Shown piece after piece: positions 1-6,225 of a DNA stretch of 14,522 bases (its first letter is position 1; every line of letters begins with the position of its first letter). The stretch is from an uncultured Eubacteriales bacterium (GTDB lineage Bacteria; Bacillota; Clostridia; Christensenellales; UBA1242). The notes under the pieces are model-generated. The model searched no databases. It was given only the letters and a program-made list of their open reading frames with translations, and was not told the DNA's origin. The DNA is taken from assembly GCA_948512295.1 (NCBI GenBank), contig CAOQRA010000029.1, positions 1 to 14,522 of the forward strand, in the 5' to 3' direction. Made by a program: the position numbers and the translations under genes.

Positions 1-32
1 AATAAAAGTAAAATTATTGAAAGGAGAAAGTT

Positions 33-353
33 GTGTACGAGGAAATTTTTCAATATTTGCAATCACAAAAAGGTAAAAACTTAGCACTTTATGATATAAG
101 TGGTGAAAAAAGTTTAAATGATTATGTTTTAATACAGCATTTTACAAGTGTAGTGGAGAATAAAAAGTTTGCAGAAAACTTTATGCAGCAGTTTAAAATT
201 GAAGTTTTTCCAGAAGGCTACAATAAAGGCGAGTGGATAGTTTTTGACCTTGATAAAGTGGTTGTTCATAGCTTTATATTGCCGATGCGAGAAAAATATA
301 ATTTAGATAAACTTTGGCAAAATAAAAAAGTTGATATAAAAAACAAAAAATAA
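33..353 (+). CDS. rsfS: Ribosomal silencing factor RsfS (Iojap/DUF143 family)
   Basis: RsfS binds ribosomal protein uL14 on the 50S subunit and blocks joining to 30S, lowering translation when nutrients run short. The 106-residue protein has the family layout: an N-terminal stretch with YDISGEKSLNDYVLIQ (about residues 20-35, matching the usual D-hydrophobic-SxxxDYFVI block) and a C-terminal GEWIVFDLDKVVVHSF followed by REKYNLDKLW, which is the most diagnostic part of the family. The length is normal. The start is GTG at 33, placed by an AAGGAG-like site at 21-27 about six bases upstream; no ATG fits. The protein is somewhat divergent in its middle (residues 36-65), but the C-terminal signature is convincing. 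Only 32 bases precede it, so its upstream operon partners are unknown. A 59-base gap separates it from the phosphatase gene. Confidence 0.9.
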   Translation: MYEEIFQYLQSQKGKNLALYDISGEKSLNDYVLIQHFTSVVENKKFAENFMQQFKIEVFPEGYNKGEWIVFDLDKVVVHSFILPMREKYNLDKLWQNKKVDIKNKK

Positions 354-380
354 AGTTTAATTACTTTGTTTTTTTTTATT
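345..380 (+). terminator. Possible weak intrinsic terminator after rsfS
   Basis: AAAAAATAAAG at 345-355 can pair with CTTTGTTTTTT at 364-374 (11 pairs, one G-T wobble, 8-base loop), and a T-rich stretch follows to about 384. The stem has only two G-C pairs and overlaps the end of rsfS, so it is thermodynamically weak. It may be only a chance product of A- and T-tracts. Confidence 0.3.
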
Positions 381-388
381 TTTATGAT
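361..388 (+). promoter_or_regulatory. Possible sigma-A type promoter for ywlE-rpiB
   Basis: TATGAT at 383-388 is a good -10 hexamer. TTACTT at 361-366 is a poor -35, with a 16-base spacer. Transcription would begin near 395, leaving a short leader that includes the GAGGAGA ribosome binding site at 404-410. The region is A/T-rich, so chance matches are likely. The 59-base gap is the only one in this block large enough to hold a promoter. Confidence 0.3.
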
Positions 389-412
389 ATTATTTATCTA
401 TCCGAGGAGAAC

Positions 413-832
413 ATGATAAAAATTTGCTATGTTTGCACAGGAAATACGTGTCGTAGTATTATGGCAGAGCGTCTTACGAAAAAACTTTTGAAACAGCAAA
501 AAATTGACTATATAAAAGTCAGTTCACGAGGTATTGACGCAAAAGGTGATAATATTACGGAAAATGCTAAAAAAACTCTGAAAGTTTTAAATGCAAGCTC
601 GGCAAATAGAAAAAGTGTAAAACTTGGCAAAATTGACAAAAATACACTGTATGTGACAATGTCGCAGGCGCAAAAAAATTATATAATAGGAAAAGTTATA
701 TCCTTTCAAGCGCTTGTCGGACATGATATCATGGATCCTTATGGGCAAACCTTTGATGTCTATTATCAAACGGCTTTGCAACTTTTACAAGGGATAAAAA
801 TTTTATTAAATAAAATAAGGGAGAGCTTATGA
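413..832 (+). CDS. ywlE: Low-molecular-weight phosphatase, probable protein-arginine phosphatase (YwlE-like)
   Basis: This is a small cytoplasmic phosphatase of the LMW-PTP fold, 139 residues long. The P-loop C8-T-G-N-T-C-R14-S15 holds the nucleophilic cysteine and phosphate-binding arginine near the N-terminus. D108-P109 in the motif MDPYG supplies the general acid, as in the family. The threonine at position 12 of the loop (CTGNTCRS) matches the residue known in Bacillus YwlE to favour phosphoarginine over phosphotyrosine; tyrosine phosphatases usually carry Ile or Leu there. The usual proline after CRS is replaced by isoleucine (I16). The ATG at 413 follows GAGGAGA at 404-410. The stop overlaps the rpiB start by four bases (ATGA), so the two are translationally coupled. 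The same adjacency, ywlE next to ywlF (rpiB), occurs in Bacillus. Arginine phosphatase activity is inferred; the phosphatase fold is certain. Confidence 0.88.
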   Translation: MIKICYVCTGNTCRSIMAERLTKKLLKQQKIDYIKVSSRGIDAKGDNITENAKKTLKVLNASSANRKSVKLGKIDKNTLYVTMSQAQKNYIIGKVISFQALVGHDIMDPYGQTFDVYYQTALQLLQGIKILLNKIRESL

Positions 833-1251
833 TAATTTTGGCAAGTGACCATGCGGGTTATCTATTAAAAGAAGAGCTTAAAAAGTTTTTTAATAAGGAA
901 AACATTATAGCCATTGATGTGGGCTGTTATAGTCGTGATGTGGCAGATGATTATCCAGATTTTGCCAAAGCGGGATGTGCCAAAGTGCTTGAAGATAGTC
1001 GAAATGTGGGTATTTTCATTTGTGGAACTGGGGTTGGAATGTGTATAGCCGCAAATAGAAATCCTAAAATTAGAGCAGCACTATGCAATAACACTCAAGT
1101 TGCGTCGCTTGCACGTGCACATAATGATGCGAACGTACTGGTGCTTTCTGGCAACTATACACGAATTAAGAAAGCAATAAAAATAGTCAAAGTATTCTTA
1201 ACCACTGACTTTGAGGGTGGACGTCATACAAGACGGCTCAAAAAACTTTAA
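829..1251 (+). CDS. rpiB: Ribose-5-phosphate isomerase B
   Basis: RpiB interconverts ribose 5-phosphate and ribulose 5-phosphate in the non-oxidative pentose phosphate pathway. All family landmarks of the RpiB/LacAB fold are present in 140 residues: SDHAG at 6-10, DYPDFA at 41-46, the catalytic-cysteine loop ICGTGVGM (C65), the AANR segment at 74-77, ARAHNDANVL (H98, N99), and the C-terminal FEGGRHTRR that contributes phosphate-binding arginines. The length is normal. The start is the ATG inside the ATGA overlap with the upstream phosphatase, preceded by an AAGGGAGAG-like site at about 818-826. LacA or LacB subunits are a formal alternative, but those come as pairs in a lactose/tagatose operon, and none is seen here. 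Confidence 0.95.
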   Translation: MIILASDHAGYLLKEELKKFFNKENIIAIDVGCYSRDVADDYPDFAKAGCAKVLEDSRNVGIFICGTGVGMCIAANRNPKIRAALCNNTQVASLARAHNDANVLVLSGNYTRIKKAIKIVKVFLTTDFEGGRHTRRLKKL

Positions 1252-1259
1252 AGAGGTGG
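1252..1259 (+). promoter_or_regulatory. Ribosome binding site fixing the start at 1262
   Basis: AGAGGTGG lies right after the rpiB stop codon and a few bases before ATG 1262. It argues for that start over the in-frame ATG at 1211, which lies inside rpiB and lacks such a site. Confidence 0.7.
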
Positions 1260-1261
1260 CT

Positions 1262-2029
1262 ATGATAAACGTTCTAGTACCTGTAACTGAAAAACCAGAG
1301 AAATTTTTGCAAGCTGTCAGTGCTGTTTGTCAAGATGTTAATGTGCAATTAATAATCGGGGTTACGCAAGATATAAGCGAAAAGTTTGATTTTAATGTGC
1401 CAAATGCAATACTGATTGTCTATCCAAATGATACTAATCGAGAGCAGATGATAAATAGTTTTCAAGAAAAATTGCTTGGAGAGGGAGTTTTTATTGCCAG
1501 AAAACCTTTTACTAAGGAAGAGTTTTATAACTTCACTAATCAAGATGCTCAAATTGTGGTATGCAAGCAAAAGCCTAAAAACAAATTAAGTGCGCTGTTA
1601 TATGCTTTTTGGTGTTATATAGTTAAAAACGTATTTGGAGTGAAATTCTTTGAAGGCGATACCTCACTTATTTATTTTGAAAAAAGTCAGGGCAGCGTGC
1701 TTGCAAATATAAACAATTTGTCGTATTCGACTCGAATCGACAGGTGGAAAGCGGTTAAACATACATCTGTTGCTACAAGTGAGCCAGCAGTCAAACCCAT
1801 AGTCGATAAACATCAGCAAACTATTTTACTTTTAAGTGCAATTTTTGCCATTACTTTTGCTTCGGTTGTCACAATTTTAGTGGCTTTCCTAACAAATATA
1901 AGCATAATTACAGGGCTGTTGCTTGCGTGTCTTGATACAATATGCGTGATAATATTTGCGTTACTTTTGATTACAATTTTCTTTAATAGGAAAATAGGGA
2001 AGAAAGATTTTAAAAATAAAGGAGTTTAG
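1262..2029 (+). CDS. Uncharacterised protein with two C-terminal membrane segments
   Basis: I do not firmly recognise this 255-residue protein. It opens with a strand-like MINVLVPVTEKPEKFLQAV and has alternating strands and helices to about residue 165, which loosely recalls a family 2 glycosyltransferase Rossmann-like domain (VLVPV at 4-8; EGD at 131-133; a late R-x-x-RW element near 158-162). No clear DxD or catalytic aspartate can be seen. Two strong hydrophobic segments at about 187-210 and 214-241 follow, then a lysine-rich tail, an arrangement seen in membrane-anchored polyprenyl-phosphate sugar transferases. A degenerate or inactive transferase-like membrane protein is possible but unproven. 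The start at 1262 is set by the AGAGGTGG site; an upstream in-frame ATG at 1211 would add 17 residues read from rpiB sequence. The gene lies 10 bases after rpiB and two bases before gap. Confidence 0.75.
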   Translation: MINVLVPVTEKPEKFLQAVSAVCQDVNVQLIIGVTQDISEKFDFNVPNAILIVYPNDTNREQMINSFQEKLLGEGVFIARKPFTKEEFYNFTNQDAQIVVCKQKPKNKLSALLYAFWCYIVKNVFGVKFFEGDTSLIYFEKSQGSVLANINNLSYSTRIDRWKAVKHTSVATSEPAVKPIVDKHQQTILLLSAIFAITFASVVTILVAFLTNISIITGLLLACLDTICVIIFALLLITIFFNRKIGKKDFKNKGV

Positions 2030-2031
2030 TT

Positions 2032-3033
2032 ATGAAAAAAGTACGAATTGGAATTAATGGCTTTGGTCGAATTGGAAGACTTGTGTTGCGAGCATGCTCT
2101 AGTCGAGAGGATGCAGTCGTAGTTGCGATAAATGATCCTTTTGTAGACCTTGAATATGCGCAGTATCTTCTTATGCATGATACCATTCATGGACCTTTTA
2201 AAGGAAATGCGGCTGTTAAAGAGGGGAAACTTATTGTAAATCGAAAAGCGATTGCGTTTTTTGAAGAACGTGAACCTAATAAAATACCATGGAAAGATTA
2301 TGATGTGGATGTGGTTATTGAAGCGACCGGAAAGTTTACAAAACTTGAAGATGCCAGTATGCACTTAAAAGCAGGCGCTAAAAAGGTGATTATATCTGCA
2401 CCTGGTAAAAATGGCGTGCCTATGTTCGTTATGGGAGTCAATGAAAACACCTACAAAGGAGAAAAAGTTGTGTCCAACGCTTCTTGTACGACAAACTGTC
2501 TTGCTCCACTTGCAAAAGTAATTAATGATAATTTTGGATTAAAAGAGGGGTTAATGACGACGGTTCACTCTACAACTGCAACTCAGCTTACAGTGGATGG
2601 TGCCACCAAGAAAGATTGGAGAGCGGGACGTGCTGCCTCACTGAATATCATTCCGTCATCGACTGGTGCTGCGAAAGCGGTCGGCGAGGTTATACCTACA
2701 CTCAAGGGCAAACTGACAGGAATGAGCATGCGAGTTCCTACGCTGGATGTTTCAGTTGTCGACCTTACTTGCACTCTTATGAAACCTACAACCTATGATA
2801 AAATTGTAAAAGCTATAACAAAAGCTTCAAAAGGTGAACTTAGTGGAATATTAGGTGTAACTGATGAAGATGTGGTTTCAAGTGACTTTATCGGGGATAG
2901 CCGTACATGCATTTTTGATGTTAAGGCAGGCATTATGCTTAATCCTACCTTTGTTAAACTTGTTGCATGGTATGATAACGAGTGGGGCTATTCAAATAAA
3001 ACTGTAGACCTTGCCGTGCATATATCTAAATAG
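2032..3033 (+). CDS. gap: Glyceraldehyde-3-phosphate dehydrogenase, NAD-type
   Basis: This glycolytic enzyme oxidises and phosphorylates glyceraldehyde 3-phosphate to 1,3-bisphosphoglycerate. It has 333 residues, the normal length. The N-terminal nucleotide-binding motif GINGFGRIGR is at 7-16, with an aspartate (D35, in AINDP) that favours NAD over NADP. The catalytic signature SCTTNC contains C152, and H179 in TTVHS is the base partner. The C-terminal part has the NEWGYSN signature (316-322). The segment after H179 (TATQLTVDG, KDWRAGRAASLNIIPSSTGA) resembles the GapA type of enterobacteria and eukaryotes more than the Bacillus GapA type. The ATG follows AAAGGAG at 2018-2024. The gene sits between two membrane-protein genes with gaps of 2 and 9 bases, without pgk or tpi in view. 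Confidence 0.97.
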   Translation: MKKVRIGINGFGRIGRLVLRACSSREDAVVVAINDPFVDLEYAQYLLMHDTIHGPFKGNAAVKEGKLIVNRKAIAFFEEREPNKIPWKDYDVDVVIEATGKFTKLEDASMHLKAGAKKVIISAPGKNGVPMFVMGVNENTYKGEKVVSNASCTTNCLAPLAKVINDNFGLKEGLMTTVHSTTATQLTVDGATKKDWRAGRAASLNIIPSSTGAAKAVGEVIPTLKGKLTGMSMRVPTLDVSVVDLTCTLMKPTTYDKIVKAITKASKGELSGILGVTDEDVVSSDFIGDSRTCIFDVKAGIMLNPTFVKLVAWYDNEWGYSNKTVDLAVHISK

Positions 3034-3042
3034 GAGGTTAAA

Positions 3043-3360
3043 ATGACAAAAAAGAATAAAACAAATAATTCATCTACAACTACAAAAACTTCAGCTAGTT
3101 GGAGTTTTCAAAAAGTGCTTGATTTCTTTGCATATATCGGCACTGCATGCATTGCTATTGCACTAATTTTTGGTCTTGCATTTGGCGGAACAAATGTAGG
3201 CAATGCATTTAATACCATTGGCCAATGTATAGCATACATCATTTCAATGATTATGGCTGCTTTTTGGGTGCGTAGAAAACGTCAAATTGGTTGGCTGATT
3301 GCGTATATAGTATTTGTAGTTGTTATTGTAGTTATGTATATTTTAAATATTGCTTTATGA
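3043..3360 (+). CDS. Small membrane protein of unknown function (three segments)
   Basis: This is an unrecognised 105-residue protein. A polar, Thr/Ser/Lys/Asn-rich tail of about 20 residues is followed by three hydrophobic segments at about 27-48, 54-75 and 83-104. A basic loop, RRKRQ (77-81), separates the second and third, and by the positive-inside rule would be cytoplasmic. There is no signal-peptide cleavage site or known motif. The strong AGGAGG site at 3032-3037 overlaps the gap stop codon and fixes the ATG at 3043. The gene overlaps the next membrane-protein gene by four bases (ATGA), so the two products are probably made together and may form a complex. That is inference from gene order only. 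Confidence 0.75.
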   Translation: MTKKNKTNNSSTTTKTSASWSFQKVLDFFAYIGTACIAIALIFGLAFGGTNVGNAFNTIGQCIAYIISMIMAAFWVRRKRQIGWLIAYIVFVVVIVVMYILNIAL

Positions 3361-3728
3361 TAAGTTTTATCTTAAGTTGTGTATTAGGAATTTTAATTAT
3401 AATAAGCGGAGCGCTAATTAAGGTCTGGGCAGGATTTATATATTTTGCCCTTTCTTTTGCGTTTTTGCTTTCTATATATTGGTCAATTATATTAATATAT
3501 AGATTTATTAATAATTATTATAAAGATTTTGAAGACGAATTTAATACTTACGTTGCAAGGCTGTTTAATACCACTGATTTGACAAGAGAGCAGTTTGAAA
3601 AAACAAAGCCATATTACATAAAAAAATTTAAAAAATCACGCAAGCCACAAAAGCTGCATGATCTAGTTTTTATTATAGTAGCACTTGGCATATTGACCAC
3701 AGTTGTTATGGCATTTTTCCTTATTTAG
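3357..3728 (+). CDS. Small membrane protein of unknown function (three segments plus soluble loop)
   Basis: This is an unrecognised 123-residue protein. Two adjoining hydrophobic segments (about 2-20 and 23-50) are followed by a charged region of about 50 residues (51-101, with EDEFNTYVARLFNTTD and a lysine/arginine-rich KKFKKSRKPQK), then a last hydrophobic segment at 102-122. I chose the ATG at 3357, which overlaps the TGA of the preceding gene as ATGA, and not the in-frame ATG at 3291, because the extra 22 residues would lie wholly in the coding sequence of the upstream gene and look unnatural (cysteine- and tyrosine-rich). No Shine-Dalgarno sequence precedes 3357, so translation probably depends on coupling to the upstream gene. 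It is the last gene of the left block and faces the penicillin-binding protein gene across 37 bases. Confidence 0.7.
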   Translation: MISFILSCVLGILIIISGALIKVWAGFIYFALSFAFLLSIYWSIILIYRFINNYYKDFEDEFNTYVARLFNTTDLTREQFEKTKPYYIKKFKKSRKPQKLHDLVFIIVALGILTTVVMAFFLI

Positions 3729-3765
3729 TGTGTATTATGTGCATACTAGCTACTATATATGGCAT

Positions 3766-6000
3766 TTATATAAACCATTTTCTATTATTATGAGAATTTT
3801 TATTTGCCTTAACAAGGCTTATTTTTTTACTTTCATATTCTTGTTTTGAGTTAGGATAAAAGGCTCGCACTTCAAAGTCCTCGCGCTCGTTTTGCATGGC
3901 AAAAGAAAGTTCTTTTTTGCCTTGGAACGCGGAAATGGTGTCAAGTAACTTATCTTCTTTCCAAACTTCGTAAGTCAAATAATCATTGCAATCGAGTGTG
4001 AACTTGGCATTATCTTCTTCTACTTTTGCTTTGACTTCTATTTCTTCTAAAGATACGAACTTGGTTGAAATATCATGAGGAAGATTAAACCTTGAAAACA
4101 ATTCTTCTTGACAATATTTTTCAGGCGTATAATTATTAGCAAGTACTATGCGATGATTTTGTATAAGTTCGCCAGAATCTATTTTTTCAGTAGTGATACA
4201 AGTAGGGGTGTCAAATACGCTGTCATCTCGTTGTGTTTTTAAATAATTTTTAATTATCTCAGTTGGCTGATTGCCGCCCACTATTGAAATTGGTGTATTA
4301 TCAAGATTTCCTATCCATGCACCATATGTGTAATTTTTGGTATACGATATATTCCATGCATCTAGGTTAAGAGAGGAATTAGGTTTGCCTGTAGTGCCAG
4401 TTTTGGATGCGATTTCCATATTCAAATCGCTAAGCTTGCGTGCAGTTCCAGTTTGTGCACAAGTTTTAAGCATGTCAGTTAAAAGATAGCAAGCGTCTTC
4501 TCTCATAACTATTTTATTTTCCCTTTCATGTATGTAAATAAGTTTGTTATTTTTATCAGTAATATGAGAGATAAAACTTGGTGAGCTGTATTTCCCTCCA
4601 TTTGCAAAACATGAGTATGCTCCTGCCAAGGTCTTTAAATCTGTTCCATAATTCATGCCGCCAAGCGCAAGTGCAAAACTGTCGTCTGCTTCATCGAATT
4701 TAATTCCAAGCATAGTTGCATAAGCTTTGGCTTTTTCTATGCCGACATATGAAAGGACTTTTACAGCTGGAATATTTATAGATTTTGACAAAGCTTCTCT
4801 CGCACTGACATAGCCTTTATAATTACCGCTGACATTTTTGGGGCTATAGCCTGAAATAGTAGTTTTTTCATCTAAAAGCTGTGTACAAGGGTAGATTATA
4901 TCTTCATTTAACGCAGGCCCATATACAAGCAAAGGCTTTAAGCAGGACCCTGGCTGACGTTTGGCATCCAGTATCTTGTAAGGACTGGTGCCACAATAAG
5001 CCACAACTGCAGCTTTTGAATTATCAATAACTATTCCAGCGTGGTCGTTTTCTTGTGCATTTACTGACGATATTGATTTGTCTAAGCTATTTTGCTTTGC
5101 TTCATCTTGATACGTATATATTTTATAGCCATGAAGTGCGATTTGTTTTGCTGGCATTGCTAATATTTTGCATGCCTCGTCTATTGAGGCTTGAGAGTAG
5201 GAATTGAGTTTATTTTTCTTTTCTTTATTTAAACTTAATTCAACTTTTTTATTCTTAGCCAAAAAGCCCTCTTGAGCGGATAGCTTTCCATCTTTAACCA
5301 TTTCGTCTAGCACTAGATTGCGTCTAGATTTTGCATTATCTATATTTTTAATAGGGGAATATTTATTTGGAGATTTGATAAGCCCTGCAAGAAGCGCACT
5401 TTCATCTATTGTTAAATCATGCCCACTTTTGGAAAAGTAAAACTGAGCTGCATTTTCAATTCCATAACAATTGTTACCAAAATATATAACGTTGAGATAG
5501 GTTTCTAGGATTTTATCCTTATCCCATGAGTTTTCAAGTTTTTTGCTTAGCGCTATTTCTTTAATTTTGCGCTGCATAGTTTTTTCACTTGTAAGATGTG
5601 TATTTTTAATTAATTGCTGGGTGATGGTTGAGGCGCCTTCTTTAAATCTTTTACTCTTTAAATTGTTTAACATGGCTCCTGCCATACGCTTAAAGTTGAC
5701 TCCGCTATGATTATAGAACTGCTTGTCTTCAATCGAGATAAAAGCATCTACCGCATGCTTAGGCAATTCGCTAAGCGAAATATATGCATTATTAAAGGTG
5801 TTTGCCTCTTTGATAGGCTTATTTTCACTGTCAAAAAGCTCTATTTCAAGGCTTGCATCAGCAAGTTTATCAAGGTTTAACGGATTAGCCGAGGCAGCGT
5901 GCCATATACTGGAAAAATATATGCCAAGTGCTATCCCTCCTAGGCATATCACAAGAATAAACGTTAAAATTGATATTTTAAAAAGTTTACGCATTGGCAT
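3766..6000 (-). CDS. Class A penicillin-binding protein (bifunctional glycosyltransferase/transpeptidase)
   Basis: This enzyme polymerises and cross-links peptidoglycan on the outer face of the membrane. With the start at 6000 it has 744 residues. One membrane anchor (about 8-28) follows a short basic tail. The GT51 domain carries EDKQFYNHSG with the catalytic glutamate E91, then GASTITQQ at 122-129, and ALLAGLIKSPNKYSP further on. The transpeptidase domain has all three active-site motifs: SCLK (S352, K355), SIN (407-409) and KTGT (533-536). After it comes an extension of roughly 100 residues at the C-terminus that looks like a small beta-rich domain. An in-frame ATG at 6105 would add 35 residues that read like translated AT-rich spacer and would place a second hydrophobic stretch before the anchor, so I prefer 6000 or 5994. 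No clear ribosome binding site precedes either. The gene is transcribed alone, against both neighbouring blocks. Confidence 0.93.
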   Translation of the reverse strand: MPMRKLFKISILTFILVICLGGIALGIYFSSIWHAASANPLNLDKLADASLEIELFDSENKPIKEANTFNNAYISLSELPKHAVDAFISIEDKQFYNHSGVNFKRMAGAMLNNLKSKRFKEGASTITQQLIKNTHLTSEKTMQRKIKEIALSKKLENSWDKDKILETYLNVIYFGNNCYGIENAAQFYFSKSGHDLTIDESALLAGLIKSPNKYSPIKNIDNAKSRRNLVLDEMVKDGKLSAQEGFLAKNKKVELSLNKEKKNKLNSYSQASIDEACKILAMPAKQIALHGYKIYTYQDEAKQNSLDKSISSVNAQENDHAGIVIDNSKAAVVAYCGTSPYKILDAKRQPGSCLKPLLVYGPALNEDIIYPCTQLLDEKTTISGYSPKNVSGNYKGYVSAREALSKSINIPAVKVLSYVGIEKAKAYATMLGIKFDEADDSFALALGGMNYGTDLKTLAGAYSCFANGGKYSSPSFISHITDKNNKLIYIHERENKIVMREDACYLLTDMLKTCAQTGTARKLSDLNMEIASKTGTTGKPNSSLNLDAWNISYTKNYTYGAWIGNLDNTPISIVGGNQPTEIIKNYLKTQRDDSVFDTPTCITTEKIDSGELIQNHRIVLANNYTPEKYCQEELFSRFNLPHDISTKFVSLEEIEVKAKVEEDNAKFTLDCNDYLTYEVWKEDKLLDTISAFQGKKELSFAMQNEREDFEVRAFYPNSKQEYESKKISLVKANKNSHNNRKWFI

Positions 6001-6052
6001 TAGTATGTCTAAAATTTCACAATTTATAATATCAAAAGTTACAAAATAAAAT

Positions 6053-6081
6053 ATTATACAAAATATTAAGCTTTTGATGAA
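6053..6081 (-). promoter_or_regulatory. Possible promoter for the penicillin-binding protein gene
   Basis: Read on the minus strand, a perfect TATAAT -10 (6058 to 6053) lies 17 bases downstream of a poor -35, TTCATC (6081 to 6076). Transcription would start near 6046, giving a leader of about 45 bases before ATG 6000 and excluding the upstream ATG at 6105. The region is very AT-rich and a second TATAAT occurs at 6088 to 6083, so the exact site is uncertain. Confidence 0.4.
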
Positions 6082-6153
6082 TATTATAGAGGCTTTGATA
6101 TTCATGATTAAATTATTTTTTTAATTATTGGCTATTCTAAATCGTATTTTTGT

Positions 6154-6182
6154 TTGCAAATTTTATCGATTTTTTGTATAAT
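6154..6182 (+). promoter_or_regulatory. Probable sigma-A promoter of the miaB-mutS-mutL-miaA operon
   Basis: TTGCAA at 6154-6159 and a perfect TATAAT at 6177-6182 are separated by exactly 17 bases. The start point would be near 6189, leaving a leader of about 37 bases to ATG 6226. Because the -35 coincides with an in-frame ATG-like extension of miaB, the promoter also supports the shorter miaB start. Confidence 0.65.
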
Positions 6183-6225
6183 AATTTGTCAAAGCGTGTT
6201 TTACGCAAAAACAGCGAGAAATTCA

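Noticed and set aside
3727..3747. Hairpin between the convergent genes as a bidirectional terminator (AGTGTGTA with TGCATACT)
   Set aside because: The 8-base stem needs two G-T wobbles and no T-tract follows on either strand; too weak to call.
6001..6105. N-terminal extension of the penicillin-binding protein to an ATG at 6105
   Set aside because: The 35 extra residues look like translated AT-rich spacer, there is no ribosome binding site, and a likely promoter lies within it.
6154..6225. N-terminal extension of MiaB to the in-frame start at 6154
   Set aside because: It covers the probable -35 and -10 boxes, and MiaB homologues begin near the YYIVTYGCQMN motif coded from 6226.
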